Below are positions 20,267 to 28,384 of a stretch of DNA of 64,000 bases, piece by piece. The translations under genes were made by a program, and so were the position numbers. The stretch spans positions 1,674,001-1,738,000 of the forward strand of contig NZ_CP031088.1 of the NCBI RefSeq assembly GCF_003339775.1, read 5' to 3'. The DNA is from Spiroplasma phoeniceum P40 (GTDB taxonomy: Bacteria; Bacillota_I; Bacilli_A; Mycoplasmatales; Mycoplasmataceae). Positions within the stretch are counted from its first letter, which is position 1. Each line of letters begins with the position of its first letter. Below the pieces are notes generated by a model. That model worked only from the letters and a program-made list of their open reading frames with translations. It ran no database searches and was not told the DNA's origin.

Positions 20267-20551
20267 CTAAATTATTCCTTTTATTTTTTTCTCAAATTGT
20301 AATATTTTTCATCCATCTGATGCTAAATCTAAAATATCGTTAATTTTGTAATGTTCCATATAAGACGCAATAACACCTCATTTATCTTTAAATAAATTTA
20401 AGTACATTTTTGCTCATTCTAAACATTGAAAATCATAATGTTTTTTATGATGTAAAATACGACAATCAATAGGTTGACAATTAACTCAATCAAAAGATGT
20501 TGTTATTTCATCTCAAGTTTTATTAATATATTTACTTTTATATTCCATCAT
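20267..20551 (-). CDS. Phage early 94-aa protein (intact copy)
   Basis: 94 residues: MMEYKSKYINKTWDEITTSF, then CRILHHKKHYDFQCLEWAKM and a C-terminal part that runs beyond the repeat (ILDLASDGWKILQFEKKIKG). AGGAGAAAAA precedes the ATG. It is the first gene downstream of the large RNA. The left copy (1-209) is frameshifted. The Cys/His pairs might bind metal. No family recognised. Confidence 0.65.
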
Positions 20552-20556
20552 TTTTT

Positions 20557-21062
20557 CTCCTATCTTTAACTCGCTGGCACTCACTCCCAAGTGAAAGTGC
20601 CGAAGCGATAATTAGTTATATAAGTATTTATCTATTTATTTACTACGCCATCCGCTTTACTGGGGTAAGCGGTGGCGGTGTTATGTTTGTTTTAGCATCT
20701 ATTAAAAATCTGCAACTATATTTTTAAATTAGACGCCAGACATATATATGTCTTCCTTCTCCGTTCCTTTTTCAAGGAGGCAACGCTCAGTTTTTGAAAT
20801 TAAATTTACTCGCATCAATTTGAAGGACCTAATGCTAATCGCAAATTTAATTGTTTGTGTCACCATCTCTATTTTTATTGTGGTTTGATGTTAGCCTTGG
20901 ACACATCACCACTATCGCAAGTTATTAAAAATAATAACCAACGCCGATTTACCTCTTTCCTCATACACTATTTCAGTACTTGCCTCGGACGGCTGTGGGA
21001 ATGAGTTAATACTCATGTTCTTATGGAAGCACTTAGTTATTTAAAATAACCGTCCCACTCTG
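20557..21062 (-). ncRNA. Candidate large structured phage RNA, copy 2
   Basis: The reference copy, about 506 nt. Stems visible on the minus strand: 20571-20608 (15 bp in three blocks), 20646-20677 (CGCC, CCGC and TTAC paired with GTAA, GCGG and GGCG), 20739-20752 (GACATATATATGTC), 20765-20778 (TCCTT-GAAA-AAGGA with a GNRA loop), and a GGACGG/CCGTCC closing pair near 21000-21055. The first, second and fourth recur in copy 3, the second and fourth with compensatory changes. It has no ribosome site or ORF and is placed between two early genes. The RNA class is inferred as ROOL/GOLLD-like. Confidence 0.7.
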
Positions 21063-21064
21063 CA

Positions 21065-21301
21065 TTAAGTTGTTTTATAAAATCAAATTTTTAATGAACC
21101 AGTTTCATAATCAAAGATAATTTTTGAATTTTCTAGTTTTTGATAAAATTGTTGTTGTGTTTTATCTTTTACCTTATTCAATAAATTTCTATGTTTTTCA
21201 CAAGTTCATAAAACTTTATTTGATACAAATTCTTCGGTGATGAATGATGATAATTTATAACAATCATTAACATCACATATTTTTTGTTGTTTAATTATCA
21301 T
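21065..21301 (-). CDS. Phage early 78-aa protein
   Basis: MIIKQQKICDVNDCYKLSSF, then LWTCEKHRNLLNKVKDKTQQ and a C-terminus ending LKIWFYKTT. Two Cys, then Cys and His (CDVNDC...CEKH), form a possible zinc site. AGGAGGTA precedes the ATG. It lies between the attenuator-like terminator and the large RNA. The remnant operon at 22.6-23.2 kb lacks it while keeping the RNA. Confidence 0.65.
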
Positions 21302-21333
21302 TACCTCCTTTTAGGAGTTGTTTTATTTCAAAT

Positions 21334-21361
21334 AAAAAAACAACCCTTTAACAAGAGTTGC
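21334..21361 (-). terminator. Leader terminator hairpin, repeat copy 2
   Basis: CAACTC pairs with GGGTTG, followed by seven T on the minus strand, 20-50 nt after the -10 box. In copy 3 the G-U pair becomes A-T, so the minus-strand helix is the conserved one. Confidence 0.65.
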
Positions 21362-21382
21362 TTTTTTGCCGCTTCATCGTAC

Positions 21383-21388
21383 ATTATA
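21383..21388 (-). promoter_or_regulatory. Early-operon -10 box, repeat copy 2
   Basis: TATAAT on the minus strand at the edge of the repeat. The expected -35 position falls outside the repeat and shows no good hexamer here, unlike copy 1. Confidence 0.45.
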
Positions 21389-21424
21389 CATTATTTAATT
21401 AATAAAGATTTGTTGAACTTCATT

Positions 21425-22094
21425 TTACATAATTAATTGTTCATATTGATTAGCATTTTCTAAAAAATCATCATCAATCCCTAATACTTCAATATCTTTT
21501 ATTAATAATTTTTCTTTAATTAAATTAATACCAACTTTTTTTAATTGTATTGGTTCTAATGATTTATCAATTTGCTCAATTTGTTCCATTACACGAACTT
21601 GCTCATCTTGAATTTGGTCTATATCAAGACCCATATCTGGTGTTAAACTATTTGCTTTTTCAAGTAATTCTTGTTTTTTTAATTCTTGTTATTTAAATAA
21701 TTCATTTTGTTTTTTAATTAGTACTTGATTAATATTATTTTTAATTTCAATTTTATGATTTTCAATATATTTTTCAAAATGAATAATATTAGTACGAATT
21801 CGATTTAAATCATCTTTAAATACTTTAATTAATTCTAATGGTTTTTTAAAAACAATATCAATTTTACTTACAAGACTAGGAATATCTTTTAAATGTACAT
21901 CTTGGATAACCAGTAGTATTATAATAATTACGATGACGATAAATAAATTCTGCTAATTCTTGCCAATTTTCATCAATTCATTTTTTAATATTTAATGCTT
22001 TTAAATTTAATTCTTTAAAATCATTACTTTTAATTAAAAATGGGAAATTAACATTTTGAACTATATCTTTTACAATATTATCATTATTATTCAT
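21425..22094 (-). pseudogene. DUF1351-like phage protein (frameshift and stop)
   Basis: Starts MNNNDNIVKDIVQNVNFPFL, then LNIKKWIDENWQELAEFIY, a break near 21905, VHLKDIPSLVSKIDIVFKKP, an in-frame TAA near 21690, and the coiled-coil end IEQIDKSLEPIQLKKVGINL. Long helices after a short N-terminal domain, and a place in a phage early operon, recall DUF1351 proteins found beside RecT/Erf genes. That assignment is moderate. It belongs to a second phage variant, truncated where repeat copy 2 begins. Confidence 0.5.
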
Positions 22095-22095
22095 T

Positions 22096-22233
22096 TTAAA
22101 TTTCCTCCAAATTCTTTTCCATAATTAATTTTTCAATATAGTCATAAGCACTCTCTTCTGAATAACATTCTTCTAATGCTTCATTAAATAAATCTTCTTC
22201 GGTATAAGTATTTCCATTTTCATCTTTTCACAT
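22096..22233 (-). CDS. Acidic 45-aa early protein, second copy
   Basis: MWKDENGNTYTEEDLFNEAL, about 80 % identical to the protein at 19328-19465. Intact. It lies directly upstream of the broken DUF1351-like gene with a GGAGG site between them. Same unknown role. Confidence 0.65.
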
Positions 22234-22234
22234 A

Positions 22235-22405
22235 TTATTCACATCCTTGTCATTTAATATTTTCGTTTTCCAAATCAATAATGGTTGTTAATAATTCATT
22301 TTCATTTTCAACACTAGCATTAAGTTTTGCTTCTTTTAATGTATAAAACGATTTAGTTAGAACTTCATTTTCAAATTTCATTACTAATAAGTATCTTTTT
22401 TCCAT
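22235..22405 (-). CDS. Conserved 56-aa early protein, second copy
   Basis: MEKRYLLVMKFENEVLTKSF to ENIKWQGCE, nearly identical to 19804-19974. Intact, with the same gene order relative to the acidic 45-aa protein except that the 111-aa gene between them is missing. Confidence 0.7.
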
Positions 22406-22418
22406 AATTTAATTCCCC

Positions 22419-22590
22419 CTAATTTTGTTTTCCTAATGCTCAATGTTCATCAGTAATTTCATCTTGTGAAACCAGGTAACTTTTACGCATTAATTCATTT
22501 AATTTATTTTCTTGATTACATTTAAAGCAATATCCTCAATATTTTTTTAAGACAATTTTCATTAATATATTTACTTTTATATTCTGTCAT
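22419..22590 (-). pseudogene. Deletion fusion of two small early genes
   Basis: Begins MTEYKSKYIN like the 94-aa gene. Then, after a deletion and a frame change, it continues as LKKYWGYCFKCNQENK and DEITDEHWALGKQN like the 42-aa Cys-rich gene. The genes are adjacent in the main unit, so one deletion explains it. Not functional unless the frame change is tolerated. Confidence 0.6.
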
Positions 22591-22612
22591 TATAATTCCT
22601 CCTAGTTTTAAC

Positions 22613-23150
22613 TCGCTGGCACTCACTCCCAAGTGAAAGTGCCGAAGCGAGAATTAGTTATATAAGTATTTATCTATTTATTTACTACGCCATCCGCTTC
22701 ACTGGAGGTGAGCGGTGGCGGTATGTTAATTGTTCTATATTTTGTATTTTGTAAATATACAACTATTTTTATTTGTTTTCCACCAGACATATATTGTCTT
22801 CCTTCTTCCGTTCCCTTTTCAGGGATGCAACGCTCAGTTTTTGAAATTAAATTTACTTGCATCCATATGAAGGACCGAATGCTATCTTTTTTTAAACTCC
22901 AACCAACCACGCATTTCACAAATTCAATTATTTAAGTCACTATCTCAATATTTATTGTCGTTCGATATTAGCCTTGGACTTATCACGACTATGGCTTAGT
23001 TATTAACCAGCCCCGATTTGCCTTTTTTCTCATACACTATTTCAGTACTTGCCTCGGACGGCTTCTTGTGGGAATGAGCATAAACTCATGTTCTTATGGA
23101 AGCACTTAGTTATTTAAAATAACCGTCCCACACTGCTATTAAGTTGTTTT
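22613..23150 (-). ncRNA. Candidate large structured phage RNA, copy 3 (diverged)
   Basis: Same order of helices as copies 1 and 2 but clearly diverged in loops and linkers. 22613-22650 keeps the three-block stem and gains a closing C-G pair. 22688-22720 has TCAC/GTGA where copy 2 has TTAC/GTAA. 22812-22825 has TCCCT-GAAA-AGGGA where copy 2 has TCCTT-GAAA-AAGGA. The hairpin ATGAG/CTCAT keeps its stem with a changed loop. The 78-aa ORF that precedes the RNA in copy 2 is gone, so the RNA is conserved on its own. Confidence 0.7.
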
Positions 23151-23170
23151 TCAAAAGTTGTTTTTCAAAT

Positions 23171-23195
23171 AAAAAACAACTCTAACAAGAGTTGC
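23171..23195 (-). terminator. Leader terminator hairpin, copy 3
   Basis: On the minus strand CAACTC, loop TTGTTA, GAGTTG, followed by T6. It is perfectly paired and in the same place as in copies 1 and 2. No -10 box follows, because homology stops around 23215. Confidence 0.6.
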
Positions 23196-23246
23196 TTTTT
23201 TACGGGTTCATCGTACAGGATGCCAATCTAATAAGGAAATTTTAAT

Positions 23247-23703
23247 ATGGAATTTACATAAGAAATGAAAAACCATCTAAAAAAAATATATAAATCATTT
23301 AAAAAAGGTCTTAATTCTTTTTTTTACAACACTTGGCTTTAATAAAAAAGAATCTGAAAAAATGGAAAGTTCTACTTGCAAAAATGTAACAAAAAATTGA
23401 AAACAAATGGGAATTAATGAAAATGTAATAAATGAATGAAGTTCAATTGCTACAGATGCTTCAAGAGAAGGGAAAAAAAATCAAATTTCTTTACCCCAAA
23501 CAGGACAAGCAGAATTACAAAAGATGATTGATAAAAATGGTAGACTTGTGCCAATCCAATCACACATATCAACAAATAACATTAACAGTCCTGCGACAAA
23601 AATTAATCCAATTCCTAAACCACAAAGAATAAAAGATATTCAAAAAATTTATACAGAATTTAATCAAACCGAACAAAATCAAGAACTTGAACAAGAAAAA
23701 TAG
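23247..23703 (+). pseudogene. Unknown protein, early stop and frameshift
   Basis: AAGGAA and ATG give MEFT then TAA; MKNHLKKIYKSFKKGLNSFF continues, a T-run frameshift near 23330 follows, and the open tract reads TTLGFNKKESEKMESSTCKN to QTEQNQELEQEK (about 145 residues in all). It is hydrophilic, with Pro/Asn-rich (ATKINPIPKPQRIKD) and Gln/Glu-rich ends. I do not recognise it. It lies between phage remnant and chromosome and may be phage cargo. Confidence 0.45.
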
Positions 23704-23725
23704 AACAATTATTTTGTTCTTTTTG
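23702..23725 (+). terminator. Rho-independent terminator
   Basis: AGAACAA, short loop, TTGTTCTTTTT, starting at the stop codon of the preceding gene. Confidence 0.8.
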
Positions 23726-23760
23726 TCTTATTACTATAAAGTTTATTTATAAATAAAAAA

Positions 23761-23789
23761 AATGATATTAAAATTATTTTAATATCATT
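23761..23789 (-). terminator. Rho-independent terminator of the riboswitch operon
   Basis: A 13-bp perfect inverted repeat AATGATATTAAAA / TTTTAATATCATT with a 3-nt loop, 20 bp past the stop of the membrane protein gene. It works in both directions. Confidence 0.75.
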
Positions 23790-23808
23790 TCTTAATAGCA
23801 TTAAATTT

Positions 23809-24162
23809 TTACTCGTGAACAAAAATCCATCCTAATGCTCCAACTCCAATAAAAAGATTAGGAATGGCCCCTAAATACGTTCAGGGTGATTGATAATCTG
23901 CTTTTACAAAAAATCCAACTAAGAAAATTACTGCTAAACCAGTAATTGCAAGTGCTCATAATAATGATCAAAAGCCTGGTTTAACTGATAGCGGAACTAA
24001 AATATACAAAATTCCTAAAAGCAATAAAACTGGTCAACTTGTGTCTCATCCGTAAATTGAAGTTTTTGTTGGAACGCCAGCAGCGAATAAAATGCCAATA
24101 ATAATAATTCAAGCTGCGCCAATAAACATTAAAATTTTTGGTCATGTTAATGTCTTAATAAT
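23809..24162 (-). CDS. Trp-rich four-helix membrane protein
   Basis: 117 residues: TLTWPKILMFIGAAWIIIIG, then VPTKTSIYGWDTSWPVLLLL, GFWSLLWALAITGLAVIFLV and an end helix IPNLFIGVGALGWIFVHE. Four hydrophobic helices with eight or more Trp. The start is uncertain: no ATG is in frame. An ATT codon lies 5 bp behind AAGGAG, a TTG lies at 24177, and an out-of-frame ATG at 24167 suggests a lost base. It is the last gene downstream of the cobalamin riboswitch. Confidence 0.55.
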
Positions 24163-24205
24163 TTCATCTCCTTCCAAGATAATTATAAATAATTATACAA
24201 TAAAA

Positions 24206-24780
24206 TTATGAAATTATTTTGGCATTTTTATAACCTTTATTTTTATAACCTTTATTATTAAAAGAATTTCAATTTCGCGATGTTAAATATGTCAAAACAT
24301 CAGTCACACGAAAAGTATTATTAATTGCAGGAATTAGTTGTGGTGAAATATATTGGGCCTTATTTTCACCAATGATTTTAAAATAAAAACCTCAGTGGGG
24401 TAATCGGTATTTTATTTTATTAAAACTATTATTTATTCAATCTTCTTGATAATTTAGATCTATTCGAAATACACTTTGAGCCTTAGTTTTTGACACTCTA
24501 ATTGAACCTTTACTAACAAGGCTTAATGGGGAATATTCATTCCCACTTGAATTTTATTTTTAGTGCTACTTCAAACTCCATATATTGCCTTCTGGATTTC
24601 CGTCTGCAATAAAACATCCCAACGGTTAGAATTTCATCAAACAAATTGTTTTCCATCCACTTCTTGCACTGGATGAGAATCACGAATTGTTCCTCATTGT
24701 TCAAACTCTTTTTGAAATCGGTCATTTAGTTGCTTCATATTTTTACTATTTTTAAGATCTTTTCATTTTTCTTGTGCCAT
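24206..24780 (-). pseudogene. Unknown soluble protein (one frameshift)
   Basis: MAQEKWKDLKNSKNMKQLND, FEQWGTIRDSHPVQEVDGKQ, FVWWNSNRWDVLLQTEIQKA, then a frameshift near 24525. It continues as SLVSKGSIRVSKTKAQSVFR and INNTFRVTDVLTYLTSRNW (about 190 residues). Trp-rich, without signal or membrane segment. The first 12 bases ATGGCACAAGAA are duplicated just upstream with an immediate stop. It lies between the lipoprotein remnant and the Trp-rich membrane protein. No family recognised. Confidence 0.5.
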
Positions 24781-24793
24781 TATTCTTGTGCCA

Positions 24794-25229
24794 TTATATT
24801 GTATAAAAATTAACAGGGGGTTTTTGCGTCAAAAAGGAATTAGAAATATAAACATTATCATCATCAGTTTTTGTAAATGTTATTGGCTCATAAAGATGCT
24901 TTACATCTTGCATATGAGCAGTATCACCAAACTGTAATTTTTGCATTACTTCATCAAGACTTACAACATTTTTATAAAATAAAGATAAATATGTGCTTCT
25001 TGATTAAGATCTAACCAATCTTTTTGTTGGAAGGTACTTGATGCAGTTGGTAAATAATAATTATTATAACCAACTGCAAATTCTTCATTTTCCTCTGTCT
25101 TCATTTGATAAATTCAATTTGGATAACAATAGGAAAGCTATTCATCAACATTTTTACAAGAAATTGTTGTTAATGTTGGTGAAAAAATAAATATAGAACT
25201 TAGGAATAGTAATAATATTTTCTTTTCAT
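24794..25229 (-). pseudogene. Lipoprotein remnant downstream of cobalamin riboswitch
   Basis: After one frame correction the N-terminus reads KILLLFLSSIFIFSPTLTTI-SCKN, a lipoprotein signal with lipobox Cys. An in-frame TAG at about 25143 and a frameshift near 25000 follow. Legible parts are FAVGYNNYYLPTASSTFQQK and VSLDEVMQKLQFGDTAHMQD. About 140 residues. As the first gene after the riboswitch it may have been a substrate-binding lipoprotein; that is inference. Confidence 0.55.
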
Positions 25230-25287
25230 TTTATTATTTTTTTTAGCAAATTAACAATGGACAATTTAATTCTAGTTGCAGTAAATT

Positions 25288-25314
25288 AAAAAGCATTCCC
25301 CAACATGCTTTTTA
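25288..25314 (-). terminator. Riboswitch terminator
   Basis: On the minus strand AAAAAGCATGTTGGGGAATGCTTTTT, a 9-bp stem with T run, between the aptamer and the lipoprotein start. It fits control by premature termination. Confidence 0.75.
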
Positions 25315-25401
25315 TATAAAAATCACTAAATTATTTATTTACAAAATAATTACATGACTCACACCCAGGAGTTATATAATAATACTAATTAAATTTAGAA
25401 A

Positions 25402-25530
25402 GGTCTACTGGCTTAATTTCATCCCACTAACCGCCTTCCCAAAAGTTTTCCTTTCAGTGGCTAATGTGGCTTTCGTCAATATCACAGTTGCTGGGACAGC
25501 TCAAGATTCGCACTCAATTCCCTAACTCTA
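25402..25530 (-). promoter_or_regulatory. Cobalamin riboswitch
   Basis: The minus strand contains TAGGGAATTGAGTGCGAATC, then GAGCTGTCCCAGCAACTGTG with A following (the B12 box), GAAAGCCAC, the P-stem GCCACTG...GTTAGTGG, and AAGCCAGTAGACC at the 3' end. The order and conserved bases match the cobalamin aptamer. It is followed by a terminator 90 nt downstream. Adenosylcobalamin or a related form would be the ligand. The genes below it are unidentified and mostly broken. Confidence 0.88.
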
Positions 25531-25559
25531 AATAACTATTTATTAAATTGTCTAAAACT

Positions 25560-25568
25560 ATCATACCA
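25560..25568 (-). promoter_or_regulatory. Extended -10 promoter of the riboswitch transcript
   Basis: TGG-TATGAT on the minus strand, about 35 bp ahead of the aptamer and overlapping the end of the permease gene. No good -35 hexamer, as usual for an extended -10. Confidence 0.45.
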
Positions 25569-25574
25569 CATTTT

Positions 25575-26384
25575 TTAGTTATATTTATAATAATTAATAA
25601 CAAAAATAAAAATAAAAAAAGTAAAACTTCAACTTAAACTAACTATCGAAGGTATTCAAATATTATGTAAATCAGAAAAATATTTTAAATTAGAATATAA
25701 ATTAGAGTCTAAAATTCACGCAGGAACATTTCAAAAACAAGCACTATCCATAATTGATGATGGATAACTTAACGGCAACAAGTAACCAATAATATTTAAA
25801 AATTTGTCACTACGCACAACACCAATTGGAAAAAATAATCCCGATAAAAAAGCAAATAATAAAAAAATAAAATTGCTATCACTAAAATAACCTTCAAATC
25901 ATTTGAACAAAGCGCAATTAAAATACCAATTAAAGATGCTAAAAAAGAACTTAATATAATAGCTCAACATAATGCAAGTCAATTAATTCATTCAATATGA
26001 ATTCCTTCACCATAACTAAAAAAGCAATTAAAAATAACCAAAGTTAACCAATTAAACTAGTAATTAAATTAATGGCAATTAAAATAATGGCAATTAAAAC
26101 TAAAATTAATTGATAAATTGAAGCTTTTAATAAATGCAATTGGCGTGCAAAAGTAGTTTTTCGAAATTCATAAAAAGCAATTGCTAAATCAAGAATACCA
26201 CTAAGAACCCCCCCACTAATAAAATTGACCCTGGTAACGATAAATAACTAGCATTACTATTAAACATATTAGTCACACGAATGCTAATAAAATATAAAAT
26301 AACTTGTAAAACAAATGTTACTAAATAAGTATGTCATGATGTAAATCAATATTTACTAACAACACGTAATAATGGTAAGTTCAT
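25575..26384 (-). pseudogene. ABC-2 type transporter permease (frameshifted)
   Basis: MNLPLLRVVSKYWFTSWHTY starts behind GGAGCC, 17 bp after the folate gene. Helices VLQVILYFISIRV, LHLLKASIYQLILVLIAIIL and later VILVIAILFFYYLLFYRDYF are legible. The C-terminal motif IGYLLPLSYPSSIMDS matches ABC-2 permeases, which have a conserved pre-helix Pro-Leu-Ser region. Breaks lie in a G7 run near 26215 and near 26045 and 25890. About 260 residues originally. No ATPase partner lies in the window. Confidence 0.65.
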
Positions 26385-26400
26385 TCTGGCTCCTTAATTT

Positions 26401-26952
26401 TTAAGCACTAATAATAATTTCTATTTTAACATCGTGTTCTTCAACTGGCAAAGGGGTTGGCACTAACTGTTCAATAAATGCTAGTCCAATCACAAGATGA
26501 TAATAATTTTTTAAAAACCGATCATAATAGCCTTTCCCATATCCTAACCGAAAATTGTTTTGATCAAAAGCAACGATTGGAACAACAATAACATCAATTT
26601 TTTTTGCATCAATTATTGGCAATGAATTTAATGGTTCATAAAGAGCAAAACGTGAATTAAATTCTAAATCAGTTGTTAAATTGGTAATATGATAAAATTT
26701 TAAATTATTACCATCCATTCGTGGTAATAAAACATTAATTTTTAATGCAAATAATTGCTTAATAATAAAAATAGTATTAACTTCATTTTTGATTGAATAA
26801 TAAAGAGCAATTGTTTTACTATTTTGTACACCCCGATGTTGAAAAAAAGTATTAAAAATCTGAGTTTCTTTTTGCTGTCGTAACTCAGATGAAATCTTGC
26901 TTCTTACAAGCAATTTTTCTTGTCGAATTTCTTGTTTAGCACAAGTTATCAT
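26401..26952 (-). CDS. mthfs: 5-formyltetrahydrofolate cyclo-ligase
   Basis: 183 residues. The family motif RLGYGKGYYDRFL is complete near residue 137. The N-terminus has KQEIRQEKLLVRSKI in the place of the usual K...R substrate/ATP region, with IALYYSIKNEVNTIFII and LPRMDGNNLKFYHI following as in MTHFS. It makes 5,10-methenyl-THF from 5-formyl-THF with ATP. The ATG overlaps the sufB stop (TAATG), so it is co-transcribed with the suf genes. glyA and a folate S component lie elsewhere in this window. Confidence 0.9.
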   Translation of the reverse strand: MITCAKQEIRQEKLLVRSKISSELRQQKETQIFNTFFQHRGVQNSKTIALYYSIKNEVNTIFIIKQLFALKINVLLPRMDGNNLKFYHITNLTTDLEFNSRFALYEPLNSLPIIDAKKIDVIVVPIVAFDQNNFRLGYGKGYYDRFLKNYYHLVIGLAFIEQLVPTPLPVEEHDVKIEIIISA

Positions 26953-28364
26953 TAACCAACACTACCTTCCATATCCATTTTAATTAACTGATTTAATTCA
27001 ACTGCATATTCCATCGGTAATTCTCTTGTAAATGGTTCTAAAAATCCCATAATAATCATTTCCAAAGCTTCTTGTTCTGATAAACCACGACTTTGTAAAT
27101 AAAATAATTGTTCCTCAGAAACTTTACTTACTGTTGCTTCATGCTCAATTTGTGATTCATTATTATAAACTTTATTCTGAGGAATTGTATCGGAATGTGA
27201 TTTTCCATCTAGAATTAGAGTATCACATTCAACCCTAGCTTTTGAATACTGTGCTTTTGGTCCAATATGAACTAACCCACGATAGTTTGCTGTCCCACCA
27301 TTAAAAGTCATTGATTTAGAAATAATTTTAGAAGAAGTATTTTTTCCCAAATGAATCATTTTTGAACCAGCATCTTGAATAACATTTTCCTTTGCTACCG
27401 CAATTGAAATACATTTTCCTTTACTATTATTTCCTTTTAAAATAACACTCGGATACTTCATATTAATTTTTGATCCAATATTACCATCAATTCATTCCAT
27501 TTGACCATTTTCATCAACAATGCTACGTTTTGTTACTAAATTTAAAACATTATCACTCCAGTTTTGAACAGTTGTATAACGCATTTTTGCATTTTTTCCC
27601 ACAAAAATTTCAACAATAGCAGCATGTAAAGAATCACGAGAATAAATTGGTGCTGTGCATCCTTCAATATAGTGTAATTCTGCATCATCATCAACAATAA
27701 TTAATGTGCGTTCAAACTGACCACTATTCTGATAATTAATCCGGAAATAAGCCTGCAATGGTTTTTCTAATTTAACTCCCTTTGGAACATAAATAAATGA
27801 TCCACCTGATCAAACAGCTCCATTTAAAGCAGCATATTTATTATCTGTATTTGGTACTAATGTTCCAAAATATTTTTTAAATAACGCTGGATGTTGACGT
27901 AATGCGGTATCACAATCTAAAAAAATAATTCCTTTTTTTTCAACTTCTTTTAACATACTTCCATAAACTGGCTCACTATCATATTGAGCTTTAATTCCAG
28001 CTAAATATTCACGTTCGGCTTCTGGTAAACCTAACCGGTCAAAGGTTTTTTTAATTTTTTCAGGAACCTCATCTCATTTTGATGCAATATGTTCTGTTGG
28101 TTTAATATAATAAATATACTCATCAAAATCTATAAATTCTAAGTTTGGTCCTCAACTTGGATTTTTTATTTTTAAAAAATTATGATATGACTGTAACCGA
28201 TATTCTCGCATTCAATCTGGTTCATTTTTATGATCTGAAATTTCATTAATAATTGTTTCATTAAGACCTTTCCCAGTATTATAGTAAGAAATATCTCCAT
28301 CATTAAAACCATATTTATAACTAGAAATTTCTTTAATTTCTTTTTCTTGCTTTAATTTTGGCAT
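26952..28364 (-). CDS. sufB: Fe-S cluster assembly scaffold SufB
   Basis: 470 residues, the normal size. N-terminus [20 protein letters not shown], central [40 protein letters not shown] and the C-terminal [20 protein letters not shown] followed by [20 protein letters not shown]. All are SufB hallmarks, including the EGCTAP cysteine. With SufC and SufD it forms the SufBCD scaffold. AAAGGAGG precedes the ATG. Several Trp are TGA. Last suf gene of the operon. Confidence 0.97.
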
Positions 28365-28384
28365 TAATAAGACCTCCTTTGGCA

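Larger units (their letters stand above)
20342..21394. repeat. 1.05 kb direct repeat, copy 2 (phage control region)
   Basis: Matches 1-1052 apart from a few single-base indels, and here both small ORFs are open. It marks the right-hand boundary of the phage unit. The 20341-bp offset minus the 1.27-kb IS element implies a phage genome of about 19 kb. Right of 21394 the sequence is unrelated to what follows copy 1. Confidence 0.95.

Noticed and set aside
22674-22935. ORFs of 75-81 aa on both strands within RNA copy 3
   Set aside because: The frames are not kept in copies 1 and 2, cross conserved stems and have no ribosome site.
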